Source: Plecoglossus altivelis
Lineage: Eukaryota > Chordata > Actinopteri > Osmeriformes > Plecoglossidae
NCBI GenBank assembly: GCA_036571765.1
Contig: BROE01000018.1
Span: 16,952,661 to 17,016,660 of the forward strand
Length of the DNA stretch: 64,000 bases
Reading direction: 5' to 3'
Shown: positions 1 through 11,722 of the stretch, in pieces
Layout: the number at the start of each line of letters is the position of its first letter
Position numbering within the stretch: the stretch's first letter is position 1
Made by a program: the position numbers and the translations under genes
Notes under the pieces: model-generated
Database searches by the model: none
Told to the model about the DNA's origin: nothing
Seen by the model: the letters and a program-made list of their open reading frames with translations, nothing else

Positions 1-940
1 CACACACCACACACAACCACACACACACACACCGGCCATTGCGGGGCCTGCAAGAAGCGCGTCGGGTTGCAACGCCCGCGAGGAAGGTCGAGGTACTTCC
101 CAGAAAAGATGCTGCCACACACGCCGAAAGACACACACACGACACAAACACACACACACATGTGTGTGTGCACAAACACACACACCCAACCACACACCCA
201 CAACAACAACACAATCACACACACAACACACACGACACAACACACAACACAAAACACAACACAAAACACAACACAAACAAACAACAGGCAAGCACACACA
301 CTAGATGAAGACGAGCGCAGAGGAGGAGAGAGGAACAGGACAGTGAGGAGAGGCAACACAGGTAGTGCAGCGAACGGAGGGATGAGAGGGAGGAGCAGAG
401 AGACGAGCGAGTGCAAGCAAGGTGTGGGAGGGATGCGTACCATGTCCTAGGAAGACTTCAGGCACCGATTTAAGGGGCGTGTCGAGCAGACAGCTCATTC
501 ATCTATACTTTGAGGCGAACGCTGCATTGTCACACTAATCATGCCAGCTTCTAACCCCTGCCCCATTGAACCTGCTCTGTCGCCATCAGACCAACGTGTT
601 GCTCTCTGTGTCATTGTGGTGTTTTGGACCTGTGGTGTGGACTGAATTGTGTTGTTGTTCACATTGTGTGTCTTTGTCGGATTGCGGTGGTCATGGCCAT
701 GGAAAGCCCTTATATGTGCCCTGGAGCCTGTCCTGCCATAGTTGCCGTTGCTCTCTCCTTCGTTTGTTCCCCTATTTGTTGTTTTGGGTGTGTGTTTGTT
801 GTCAGTGTTTGTGTTGTGTGGTGTATGTGGTGTGTGTGTGTGTGTTTGTATTTGTGTTGTGTGTTTGTGGTGTGTGTGTGTTGGGTGTGTGTGTTCTGTG
901 GGTGTTTGTGTTATGTGTGTTGTGTGTGTGTGTGTTTCAG
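1..940 (+). other. ube2z: ube2z intron (upstream of penultimate exon), with low-quality left edge
   Basis: No upstream ube2z coding exon was found here. The first ~540 bases are CA-rich and irregular and include an inverted, error-rich copy of the downstream exon (listed separately). Bases 780-935 are TG-rich and end in a good acceptor, TTTCAG at 935-940. The long Cys/Val frames across this stretch are translated TG repeats and are not genes. Confidence 0.7.
38..130 (-). pseudogene. Inverted, indel-rich copy of the ube2z penultimate exon
   Basis: Read on the minus strand, this stretch aligns along its whole length with the exon at 941-1031 and its flanks. It has the same order of blocks: CTTTC acceptor remnant, TCTTTTCTGG, GTAC, TCGAC, GGGCGT, GCAA, GCTTC, TTGCAGGC, then GTGTGTGT. 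Single-base insertions, deletions and substitutions interrupt it every few bases and destroy the reading frame. The tail running into TG repeats at the same relative place shows that the intron junction was copied as well. Either this is a decayed inverted duplication or, more likely, an assembly artefact such as an uncorrected long-read hairpin. Confidence 0.75.
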
Positions 941-1029
941 GAGTGTGATGGAGAAGTCTTTTCTGGAGTACTACGACTTCTACGAGGGCGTCTGCAAAGA
1001 GAGGCTTCACTTGCAGGCACAGAACATGC

Positions 1030-1031
<2 letters not shown>
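941..1031 (+). CDS. ube2z: ube2z penultimate coding exon (91 nt)
   Basis: The acceptor is TTTCAG ending at 940. The donor is CAG|GTGTGT, starting at 1032 inside a GT microsatellite. The first base completes a split codon and the remaining 90 bases encode 30 residues. At 91 nt, skipping this exon would shift the frame. Confidence 0.92.
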
Positions 1032-1088
<57 letters not shown>

Positions 1089-1991
1089 GCTACGTGAAGT
1101 ATGTAACACTGACACTGTAATCGATTTGGCGAGTATAGCGCAGTTGAAATGGTTAAAAGATGATTTCTTTCTTTTTTGCGTTGACCTTGAACTACGTATA
1201 TATATATTTTCCCCCATCTTGCTGTTTGAGGTTTTCTTCAAAGACAAGGTTGGAATTTCAACGTAGAACATCCCAAATGTAATCCACTTGATATGCGACT
1301 GACAGTTTGCAGTGATCCTCTCAAGCTTCACTGAAGCTTCACTTCCCTCGGCTGGCAGTCCTTAACACCTAAGTTGGCTTCTTAGCGAGGAGATTAGGCG
1401 TGAAGACGTCCCACTTGTGCCGTGCGATAACTAGCCTTCCCTCAGCGCGGCTGGCTCACTGACTGGCGACAATGAGACAGGGTCCCTGAGGGCCAGGGTC
1501 CCTGAGGGCCAGGGTCCCTGAGGGCCAGGGTCCCTGAGGGCCAGGACCCCCTGTGGACCAGGGGCCCTAACGACTAGGGCCCCCTGAAGGCCAGGGTCCT
1601 TGAGGACCAGGGTCCCTGAAGACCAGGGGCTCCTGAGGGCCAGGGTCCCTGAGGACCAGGGCCCCCTGAAGGCCAGGACCCCTTAGGAACAGGACCCCCT
1701 AAGGGCCAGGGCCCCCTGAGGGCCAGGGTCCCTGAGGGCCAGGGCCCCCTGAGGACCAGGGCTGAGCCTCCCACACGTCTCACACTTCTCCCCCTTCACC
1801 CTCCCTCCTTCCAGGACCCGTTCGGGGAGAAGAGGGGCCGATTCGACTACCAGGGCCTGCTGGCAAGGCTGAGCGCCACCCAGAGGCGGGTGAGGGAGAA
1901 GTGCCCTCAGGAAGACGCCGACGCCGACTCCGACTCAGACACCAGCTCCTCCGGCACGGACCCAGACAGCCAGGGTAGTTCCCAGCCTTAA
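941..1991 (+). CDS. ube2z: ube2z, 3' part (last two coding exons): ubiquitin-conjugating enzyme E2 Z
   Basis: Ube2z (Use1) is the E2 that accepts ubiquitin, and FAT10 in mammals, from the E1 UBA6. Only the C-terminus is in the window. Exon 941-1031 encodes SVMEKSFLEYYDFYEGVCKE followed by RLHLQAQNMQ. Exon 1815-1991 encodes DPFGEKRGRFDYQGLLARLS and continues to an acidic Asp/Ser tail with TAA at 1989-1991. Both match the C-terminal region of vertebrate UBE2Z closely, including FLEYYDFYE, DPFGEKRG and the Ser/Asp-rich end. The catalytic UBC core with its cysteine lies upstream, outside the window. The joined frame is open, with intron phase 0 between the two exons. The neighbour igf2bp1 is on the same strand, as in other vertebrates. 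Confidence 0.93.
1032..1087 (+). repeat. (GT)n microsatellite containing the ube2z splice donor
   Basis: About 28 uninterrupted GT units begin directly at the exon border, so the donor GT is the first repeat unit. UG repeats in RNA are a known TDP-43/CELF-type binding sequence. Confidence 0.95.
1480..1765 (+). repeat. GC-rich minisatellite in last ube2z intron
   Basis: About 16 degenerate copies of an 18-bp unit resembling GGGCCAGGGTCCCTGA lie 50 bp upstream of the last exon. Alternate units replace GGTCC with GCCCC. Confidence 0.9.
1815..1991 (+). CDS. ube2z: ube2z last coding exon with stop
   Basis: The acceptor CTTCCAG ends at 1814. The exon has 58 codons plus TAA. The C-terminal half is low-complexity acidic (DADADSDSDTSSSGTDPD), like the Asp/Ser tail of mammalian UBE2Z. 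Confidence 0.93.
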   Translation, partial: DPFGEKRGRFDYQGLLARLSATQRRVREKCPQEDADADSDSDTSSSGTDPDSQGSSQP

Positions 1992-3489
1992 CCACCGGGG
2001 GGCGACGCGACACTGCAACACGTCCCGCTCTCTCCGGTCTCTCCTCTTTTCTTTCTGTTTGGCTGGATGCTTTGGCTACAAGCAATATGATTTGGGGAGG
2101 ATGTGTGGAATCGTGGAGCGGTTCGTGCTGCGAGGGGCCTAGAACAAGAGTCTGTCCGCGTCTGTTCCAAGTGGCTGTTTTTTGACTCGTCCTCACCTCC
2201 AATGACGGCCTTTTTGCTTTTTTGGGGGGGGTTTGGTGACGTGAGTTCAGAGAAGCCAGGGTAGTCGTGAAGGGTTTGGTGGACAGAGGGCGGTCCGGTG
2301 GAGGGTGTCTCTGTTGTCATAAAGCAGTTTGTTGCTGTGTCTGCCTTTTGTTGTGTTTTTTTGTATGTTTTTCTCTCTACCTTTTTTTGACGATGTCGAC
2401 TTAGGTCCAAATGTGGCTCCTGTCTCCTCCATTTAACAACTCCATATAACAACACTCTCCTACTGACGTAGATATTACTTACCTTTACTGTGTTCTTAAA
2501 CAATTTGACCAGGGTTACCCCTTTTATTAAGTTGAGGTAACTATCTTGTCTGTCTTTTTTTTCTCTTTTTTTTTTTTTACAAAACTGTTTTCCAATATTG
2601 TCAACAAATCTTTGACTACTTGAACAAAACACACGATGACTAACACTACTCGAAATCCACACGATTTCTCATCGACAGGTTTTTACATTTCATTGACTTG
2701 GCAACTGTATGATTGCATAGTTGGACCATTCTAATCTCCTATTGACCTCATCCATAGTCCTTCTGTGTACTGTTCTATGTCAGAAGCAGCCATATCCCTC
2801 AGATATGCTAGGCGTTATGGATGAACTCATAAATAATCTAGACTATGAGTATAAAAATGTCTTTTATTTCGTTTAATCACCTCCATTGATGCCAGTATAA
2901 AACAGTATGTACATATATAAAACATGTATTACGCAGCAAGAAAGAGGTTTTTATTTTTGATGTAGAAGTTATTGTGATGCCTTTCGAAGGACATCTATTT
3001 TCATTGTCTTGTTAGGTGTGACCTGACCGGTAAGCATGGGAACGAGGCAGTCTCTCTCCAGTGTGTGCATGTGAAGGGTGTTCTCTAAAGCAACGTTTGA
3101 TGTTTGTGTCTGGCGGGGAGGGGGGGGTCAGGGGTCAAACATGGAGGGTTCTGAGTCCTTCTACCGATGCTGCATGACACGACACACCGGGGGTCTGGCA
3201 GATCGGGCAAATTCATCAAGTTGAGAGATCCGCAGAGTTGTAAGATCGCAACTTGAAATGCGTCGAACCCCCTCAGTCTCCTGTTCTCTAAGGAGAGGTC
3301 TCTACAGAAAACAACAGAACACGTCTCTCCTGATGTTCTCCAGCTCTGTGAATCAACTCGTCGGATCCCAGACATCAAAGACACGCAGCCCTGGACTGGT
3401 ATTGGCTATGGGAGACTGTTATCGCTAACAGATGTACGCCACGCGAAAAAAGTGAGCAACTTTTGTTGTAGTTAATTCAATCTAATAAA
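1992..3489 (+). other. ube2z: Probable ube2z 3' UTR with candidate poly(A) signal
   Basis: AT-rich, non-coding sequence follows the stop. The first strong AATAAA is at 3484-3489 and is followed within 30 bases by a GT-rich stretch typical of a downstream element. Other AATAAA hexamers lie at 5050-5055 and 5686-5691, so the true end is uncertain. Confidence 0.5.
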
Positions 3490-4092
3490 AAGGTGTTTTG
3501 ATTTGTTCATGGGCTTTGTTAATTGCGCTACTATGGAAAGCTGACTTTCGTTGATGTACTAGGATAACAGTTGCCTTTACGACTGTTTGGAAATAATGAT
3601 GGGATAGATATGTTTGTTTTGGGAGGGGAAAAAAATTCCTGTTTTTGAAAGACCTCATCAGCTCTTGTTAAGTGTGAAAATATAAATTGTACTTCGGAAA
3701 AAAAAAGACTTCCCCTGTCATCTGAATGTGTAGATTCAAAGAGCAGTTCTTGTCTAGTATTACTATTGATCGGTAATATTGTAAAAGTCTAGTTTAGTCC
3801 GCTGCCAGTTTGTTTCTGCCTTGCTATTTCTCTCGATTTTAGTCTGACAGCAAAAGTCGAAGCAAAAATAGTTTGACTGCGGCTGTTTCTGGGTCTTTCC
3901 GGGGGTCATAAGTCTACTTTGCAAGACGCTGCGACATTTCACCTTGTAGACACATCTGGGACGTTGTTGAACACCTTTCTCAGGGTAACAGTCAAACCAC
4001 ATGTCTTGTGTTTTATTAGCACTATTGTGTAATCACAAACAACAGGGCAGCTATAAAGAGCCAGACTAGCCTCACAGACTGTTATTTTTGTC

Positions 4093-4695
4093 CCTTTCTC
4101 TCCTTCCCTCTCTCTCTCTTTCTCTCCTTCCCTCTCTCCTTTCCTCTCTCCCTCTATCTCTAACTTGCTCTCTCCTTCCCTCTCTCTCTCTTTCTCCCCT
4201 TCCTCTCTCCCCTCTCCCTCTATCTATCTTGCTCTGTCCCTCCCTCTCTCTCTTTCCCTTCCTCTTTCTTTCCTCCCTCCTCTCTCTGTCTTCCCCCTTC
4301 CTCTCTCTCTCGCTCTCTCTTGCTCTCTCCTTCCCTCACTCTCTTTCTCTTCCTCTCTCTCTTTCCCTTCCTCTCTCTCTTTCCCTTCCTCTCTCTCTTT
4401 CCCTTCCTCTCTCTCTCTCTCTCTCTCTTTCTCTCCTTCCCTCTATCGCTCTCTCTCTCTGTTTCTCTTCCCTCTCTCCTTTCCTCTTTCCTCTCTCTCT
4501 TGCTCTCTCCTTCCCTCTCTCTCTTTCCCTTTCTCTCTTTCTCTCCTCCCTCTCTCTGTCTTCCTCCTTCCTTTCTCTCTCTCTCTCCCTTTCTTTCTCT
4601 CCCTTTCTCTCTCTCTCTCTCTTTCCTTCCTCTCTCTCTTTCTCTCCTCCCTCTCTCTGTCTTCCTCCTTCCTTTCTCTCTCTTGCTCTCTCCTT

Positions 4696-4730
<35 letters not shown>

Positions 4731-4736
4731 TCCCTC
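4093..4736 (+). repeat. 640-bp polypyrimidine (CT-rich) tract
   Basis: Nearly pure CTCTCT/CCTTCC sequence with local units such as CTCTCTCTTTCCCTTC. It generates long Ser/Leu frames on + and Arg/Glu frames on -, none of them genes. Confidence 0.97.
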
Positions 4737-5103
4737 ATCTCTGTGTTCACCAAAGGGACAAAGGACCATTTGAACTTTGACCCATGTAATTTATCTTGAT
4801 AAGTGTGCAGATGTTCAATATAAAACCAATTCACGAATGGTTTTATTCGCAATTCACAGAGGGAGCTCAAGTCAGGAGATTTTGAGGAGGCTTGAAAATG
4901 TGAACACAGAATGAACTCTGCTTGTGGACGGAATCCTCTGGAACAATTTGGATCCGTTCAGAACTTTAATACCAGTTTGAAAAAATTAAACGATTGACAA
5001 CTGGCCGTGATGCTGTTATCACTACATTGTACATGTGCAGCAAGTGTCTAATAAAATTTAACTTTTTTCAAAGAAATGTCTGGACTACTGCTTCCTGTTT
5101 TGA

Positions 5104-5196
5104 GTGGAGTACTTTACACTAGTGTGTTTTAGAGTACTTCAACTAGAGTACTTTAGTGTACTTTCAACTAGAGTACTTTAGAGTACTTTCAACTCG
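5104..5196 (+). repeat. Short AGTACTTT tandem repeat
   Basis: Repeated AGAGTACTTTAGAG / GTACTTTCAACT blocks, about four degenerate copies. Confidence 0.75.
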
Positions 5197-5237
5197 TTCA
5201 GGTGCTGTTACAATGTTGAGGACAGGTTGACGTCTAG

Positions 5238-5255
5238 GACTACAATTCCCATGAA
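5238..5255 (+). promoter_or_regulatory. ZNF143/SIX5-like motif
   Basis: GACTACAATTCCCATGAA resembles the core of the vertebrate ZNF143 (Staf) site ACTACAATTCCCA. It stands alone in intergenic DNA, so function is uncertain. Confidence 0.4.
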
Positions 5256-8200
5256 GTCTGGTCAGCCACCATGTCCATATAGTTTGATGGTTACATTTCA
5301 GCTGTTTGTCTTTGGTTTGCCCGCCACTCAAATGCATCAAAGAGGACGTACAAATCTCACGCAGTATTGTGCACTCTGAGAAACAGGCAGGGAGAAGAAG
5401 ACATAGTAATAGTCCTTCCCTGATCACTACCTGGACGGAATACGTTTGAGGCGTCAGCGCTCCACGTCATGTGCTACGTCATCTAGAGTTTCAGCGTTCC
5501 GATGACACACTATGTTATGTGCTGGACAACCTATGTAGTCCTCGACTTGGCTTGGGAACTTTGCAGTCAGTTTTCTTGTCTTATTTAACTCAAAAACCGT
5601 GAGTGTAAAAGACGCATCGTGAACTTTCACAATTCATTTAAGAGACATTTCAGAGATGACGCGTCTTGATGAACTGGAGACTTACAATAAAATTGTTTTC
5701 AGTCTGATGACAGAGTCGTGAGCTCTCCTGAAACAAAGGTGCGTTTAACTTCCTGCCTTTCCAAATGGGCAGGCTGCGTTTGTACATATCCAAATGTCAC
5801 TCAGTAACTAACAGTGTCTGAGACTACAGGAGTAGGTTGTATTCCACGCTCATGTTTGTTAAGTTGCAGGCGAAATTTTTGAATGGTGCAGAGGAATCCG
5901 TGTTACTTTCGTCAATACAAACACAAACATCACAGTTTATTAAAAGCATAAGTGATTTTATTCAAGAAAAGTTGTTGTCATAAAAGCATTCGTGTACTAA
6001 ACACCGTCATAAAAATGTGGTCAACGAGAACCTGTAATTTATGTTATTCAACATCATTTACAACGAATAAGTGTTGACGGTTTAACCATTAATTATATAA
6101 TAACTATTATTTGCAATTGTTTTCGTTATTGCCAAATTATATATGATGATGATTATTATTATTAGCGCGTTGGATAATAGCCCCGAGGTGTTGTCATTGT
6201 AAATATTGGCTATACTTTTGTGTTTTATTTAGGTAGTGATACTATAAGCCTGCGAATATGTCCTTTGTTGTCTTGAATAAGGATAATTCGGCAAGACTAT
6301 GAGAACAATTTAGATCAAATTATAAATAGTTTCAAACTTGTGGTCTATTTCTTGATTTTAAAAATACAACACCCACGTATTTCAATAATGTGGTTAAACG
6401 TAGACCTATGGAGGTCTATAAAGTATTGACTTATTGTCAGTAATGATGTCACATTCATATTTACATCCCTTTTGTAGGTTTATTTCGTTCGTGTTTAGTA
6501 TGGATCTTGTTTAATAATCATTGACAGTTTCGATGGTATTTTATTTGGCATACAGTAAAACATCCGATGTACCCTTCAAATAGTTTGTTCGTTCAAGAAC
6601 TGCGGTAGAAATACAACAGAAATCAAATTAACATTCAATACGAACGATTTTGACGTACTATTTCCTCAGCTGCCACGTTAATTCATTTTGAACTATTTAA
6701 AAGACGAAAAGGTGAGGTTTTCTACATATAAACGCTCAAGCGATCGATCAATTTATACGCCTACACGATTAGTCAGTTACGGAACAAATAAAATGTTATT
6801 TTTCAGTTAAACAAAGCAATTATTTGATGTACCACCAATGAAGATTATTTAACTTAAAACTCCCAACTAAAAGAATAATTACATCGTTTCGTACATTCGA
6901 CAAAACACAGATTAGGATCCAGTGCTCCCATAACATGCCGTTGTGATTTGATCAGATTAGCAGAGCTGGGAGTTAATATAATGTCTTTAATCTATATCAT
7001 GTAGTGCACATGCTTTGAACATACATGATGCGTTGTCTCCACATGTCCACTTGGTGGAGGTATTCACGAGCAAGACAAGAGCGTGGTCATGGCACGTCAT
7101 AAGTAAACTTCTCATCAATCACTCACGCACTACAAATACAGGAATTCAAGTGGTTTGATGGACGGAATTGTGGTCAATATCAGGGGAATAATCTTCATCA
7201 TTTTATAGACCTATTTTGAATGGTATGAATAGCCTCCTGTAGTACTAAACAACGTTCAGTTCTTTAGTTTGAATCCAGCGGCACCGCGAAACTACAACAG
7301 CCACAACGCTTCCACGCGACTGTTATTGAAGAAACTATTCCATCGTTTTAATTGGTTGTTTGTTTCGAGAAATTGAAAATTTCGTTTTCTGTAATTATGT
7401 AAGGGGTGGATCCTGTGGAGTGGTTTGCTCACACTTGTCGGTTGTAGATGTGTTCCACGTAGTCTCTCTCCTGCCCCCCTCTCTTTCCCTCTCTCCATTT
7501 TGAACAGACAAATAACAGGCTGTTGTATCAGGGGGGCGCCACATCAGGAATCTTTAATCAAACCCAATTGTAAGTATGTCTTGAAATACGACGCTTTGGA
7601 AACTACTCAAACGTTGGAATCATTAAAAAGTTAGAATCGAAGCACCTTTTTTTTAGAACTAGGGAGCTGTTGCAAAATATTTGCATTCAATAACCAAACA
7701 GTTTGATCGTTTGTATGTTGCAGGTCATTTAGAATAACTTTAAATTCGAGCAAATATCCATTACATCATAATCATAACATGAACAGATCAATTATTCCGT
7801 TATTTCAGTCATAGTTGGACCTCCTTAACCTAATACTTTCTTTAACGCATGTATCCCATCCCAACATTTCTATTTCAAAGTGATTTAAGAAACCAAGGAA
7901 TCTTATGAGAATGAAGTCCTTATATTGAAGCTTTTAAACCAAATCAAAACCTTGGTTTTTGAACAATGTTTTGTGTCCTGTTTTTCACACAGGAAACTAT
8001 TCATCAACAGACTGTGGAAATCAAAGTCATGATGATTGTTCTTAATCAATTAAAACACCTACTGAATCTAACACCAACACAAAACAAGATGATGCATGTG
8101 CAGACAATTACATTTGTGCTTTTCCAGACTGTTAACGCTTCGATTCCAAATAAAATGCTCAAGTTTGGCAGATTACAGATGTATGTATACTTCGAAAAAC

Positions 8201-8937
8201 CCATTTTTACATATCAACTACAGTCATTTTGCAACATTCCTCAACCTCTTCTGAACGTCAGAAGAGCAAGCAGGTCCTTTTCTGTGTAACCATGAATCTG
8301 GGTTTCAAATGTCATCACCTTTAAACTAAGACCTACATTGCAGACCTCAGTGTCTTGTAGTCAAAGCATTATCAGGTTCTGAAATGATTTAAAGGATTTG
8401 TTAAAGAGCATTAGGTTGCTCGCTTCAGTTATACATTTTCGATTGATGGGTCGATTGGTTCGTTGGTCGATCATTATCTCTCATTGCTTCCCTTATAAAG
8501 AAACCTCATCCTCCCTAAGTTAGAATATTTTTCTTTAATATTTTAAATACTTAAATCACACTCTATTGCACTCGGTTGTCCATGTGTTCTTCCATGTTCC
8601 TTTTCGTTGACAGATTGTGAAAAAGACGGCAAACCTTGTTGCCGTGTGACACTGGTTAACGTTGGTGTTATCCTGATGTAAAACCACACGTTATCTTCAA
8701 ACAGGTCCCACTTCATAGCCCTGCTTTAAGATGCAGAACCATTCAGGACTCCCTTGTTGAGCGTGTGACGGTGGGTCTTCCGAGATGAGTAAATCTGGAT
8801 TAGGAGGGCTTCTGAATAGGAGAGATTACGTGATGTATCTGCAGAGGAAGCACATTTAGACAGGCCCCCGAGCATACATGTCTTACACCCCTCCATGAGG
8901 GTGGGCCTCCCATAACCCATAACCTGATTACTGTGAT

Positions 8938-8964
8938 GACGATGATGATGATGATGATGATGAT
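8938..8964 (+). repeat. (GAT)n microsatellite
   Basis: About eight GAT/ATG triplets. Confidence 0.9.
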
Positions 8965-9277
8965 TTGCTGTCGGTCATGAAAATACCGTTTGAAAGAAGA
9001 GTGAGAACCCACAACTAGGACGGTCCCTGATTCAAACTTGTGTAATAGACCCAGTTTGAAGGATAACTGGAAGACAGGCTTGAATGTTAGGGATAAAGTA
9101 TTGGAAATGTTTCATCGCTGGCGTATTTTCCCCCCCGTGCAGTAACGCCTGTCGTTTCTAAACTGATGTGAAGGTTCAGAAGGTGTGTTTTCAAACTTCT
9201 GCCTTGTAATGCTACTGAGTGTGCCTAGTTCCACTTCAGAGGAAACAGTCATGAGGTGTTCTATCTCCTCCCCCAAT

Positions 9278-9522
9278 CCCTCTCTCTCTCTCCCTCTCTC
9301 TCCCTCCCTCTTCCTCTCTCCTTCCCCTCTCTCTCTCTCTTTCTCCCTCCCTCTTCCTCTCTCTCCCTCCCTCTTCCTCTCTCCCTCCCTCTTCCTCTCT
9401 CTCTCCCTCCCTCTTCCTCTCTCCTTGCCCTCTCTCCCTCCCTCTTCCTCTCTCTCTCTCTCTCCCTCTTCTTCTCTCTTCATCTGTCTCTCCCTCCCCT
9501 CTCCCTCTCTCTCGCCAGTCCT
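9278..9522 (+). repeat. CT-rich polypyrimidine tract
   Basis: Reiterated CTCCCTCCCTCTTCCTCT blocks. Confidence 0.95.
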
Positions 9523-10391
9523 CTTTCTGATAATCTCTGACAGAAAAAACTCAGGTCTTTAGTCTGGCATAGTTCCACATGTCTGACAAATACAGCATGC
9601 AGGGAAGTCAATGTTTTGCTGGCCTGTTTCATTGAGACGAAATGTATTGTAATGGTTTACTTTGACCTATTCATCTTCATACTGTGTGACATTTGGTTCT
9701 TGTAATCATGCTTGGAAAAGCTACGTGCCAGACTCGAACACTTACTTAGTGCTTTGAAGATGATAGTCAAAGATTTGCCTGTACAAAAGGTATCCGCAAC
9801 AGCATTTGAGGAACCGGATGAAAGGATATTGTCTGAGGCTCCACCAACTGGGGTTGTGTTCCCTAAACCTTCACTTCTGCAGCAGTTTTTTTCAGATACC
9901 TGTGTAAACGTGTACAAAATGAATTCGTTCATTTTAGTTACCAACATATTTGCGTGCTTTGCTGTTGCCGGAATGAATACATATTGTGTAGACAATAGTT
10001 ATGTGGATAATTACAGCTAACGAACAAACCATTTTACAGTTTGATTCAAACGTAAGCCTAACTGACTGCTTTGCTCCAGTCAATTTACCCTCACTCTAGT
10101 TTATGAAGAATGATTATAAATCAATGGGAGAAAAAAGTAAGTTGATTTAAGGTACGGTTGATTTTAAAGTATTTAACCCCTTGGAGTTGATGTATAAAGT
10201 AGATGCTAACACCTTTCCAATACAAGCTGACTTTCCCAGGAGTCACTTCCAGCATGTACTCCTTGGCCTGATTACAAGTGCTGTCTGTACATTTCCCATC
10301 ATGCAACTGTGTAGAGGCACCATTCGGCATTCCCGCCTAATCTAACCTCTGCTTCCCCCAAACCTTTGCCCTTCTTTTACGCTCCTCCCTC

Positions 10392-10392
<1 letters not shown>

Positions 10393-10449
<57 letters not shown>
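10393..10449 (+). repeat. (AC)n microsatellite
   Basis: About 28 uninterrupted AC units. Confidence 0.97.
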
Positions 10450-10450
<1 letters not shown>

Positions 10451-11693
10451 CTACTACTCAGGGTGATTGCTTTACCTAGAGGAGTGAGGTTAGGAAAAGG
10501 AGCCTGTGAATTTTCCATACGGACGTTTATTTCCAGGTTTCTCACTTAAAACATCCAGGCTTTGAATGTCTTACCTCACACCCCGATTATGGAATACAAA
10601 AACACAGCAGAAACTAGTAGCGTTTGAGCAAAACTATCGACTAAGACACATCAAAGTCACAATGACAAGGTTTTCACTGGGCTACACAGTAGGACGGACA
10701 CCATCTGTAAATCTCCATAAACTGCAGAAGAGACAGCAAGTCTCGGATTCTCATTCATTTCTTACCTTTTGTGTTTTCTATTTATACACGCTGCAAACTG
10801 CTTGCTCATGCTGAGATAATATTCAGCTTGATGTCAGCATATTTGATGCATTTTATGGAAAATATCTGTGGATTGCATGGCAACTTCCCACTCGTAATCC
10901 TCTGTTGACCAAAACTCACAATGTACATGAAATGGCTCACACTGACGCCACAAATGCCAATAACGTTTTACAACCATTTGTTTTATTGAACTTAAGACAA
11001 TTTATTTGCCAATAATTTCATCAGTATTTCAACATGTAACCTTGGTACCTGAGTGTTAGGCTTGCTTTGGCCACTTCAAACAAGCTATTCTTTCTTATTT
11101 AGATAGTACAACTTGACAAATATTAACAAATATAGATAATAAACAGCTGATTATGGATTTCAGAAGCTTATCAGCTTTGGCTATCAGACGTGCATTCATG
11201 GTCATTTCATATCCTACGTTCTTTTCCAGATGCCCTGTTTTGAACAGACTATTTTATTTGTATTTGTTACCAGGTTTTCGTAAACACCGCAGCAACGGAC
11301 TCGTCGAAACCAGATTGTACTCGTGCAGTTGCCTTATAATACAATTAAAATGTTGTTCCAAAAAAACGTTTCATGGTACATGGCCGAGGTCTTACTGATG
11401 TGTCACCATAAGATTGCATCAAAATATAGACTACGATTGGTGTTATGCTCAAGGTCTAACTGCCGGTTATTAAAATGTTGTGTTTTGGTTGGGAAGGGCA
11501 GTTCTCATGAAAGACTAAAAGTGTGCTTCGTATCAACATGTTTAGTAATCGTAACTCATTACTCATGCATTGTTCGAACTGTCTCGTCTACGAGGTTACT
11601 TTTTACTCAACTCGTAGGTTGGTCAACAAATAGAAAACGTGACTTGAATTCAATACAATATGTTTAGATATACATGTTGTGTCCATATACCCC

Positions 11694-11722
11694 GTAGCCG
11701 TAATTAAGATAATTACGGCTAC
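11694..11722. repeat. Perfect 12-bp inverted repeat, 5-nt loop
   Basis: GTAGCCGTAATT at 11694-11705 is exactly complementary to AATTACGGCTAC at 11711-11722, with the loop AAGAT. There is no T-run that would suggest a terminator. Confidence 0.85.

Noticed and set aside
4088..4870. Long Ser/Leu-rich (+) and Arg/Glu-rich (-) open frames
   Set aside because: They are translations of a CT-rich tract open in every frame, with no start context, splice signals or homology. The same applies to frames at 9.2, 19.6, 36.6, 37.9, 40.5, 42, 44, 50.7, 51.2, 54.1 and 63.2 kb.
7966..8289. 107-codon open frame in intergenic DNA
   Set aside because: No recognisable homology or codon bias; compatible with a random open frame.
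9712..10020. 102-codon open frame beginning MEKLRARLEHLLSALKMIVK
   Set aside because: It looks somewhat protein-like, but I recognise no family, see no splice partners, and the region is AT-rich intergenic DNA. Not supported as a gene.
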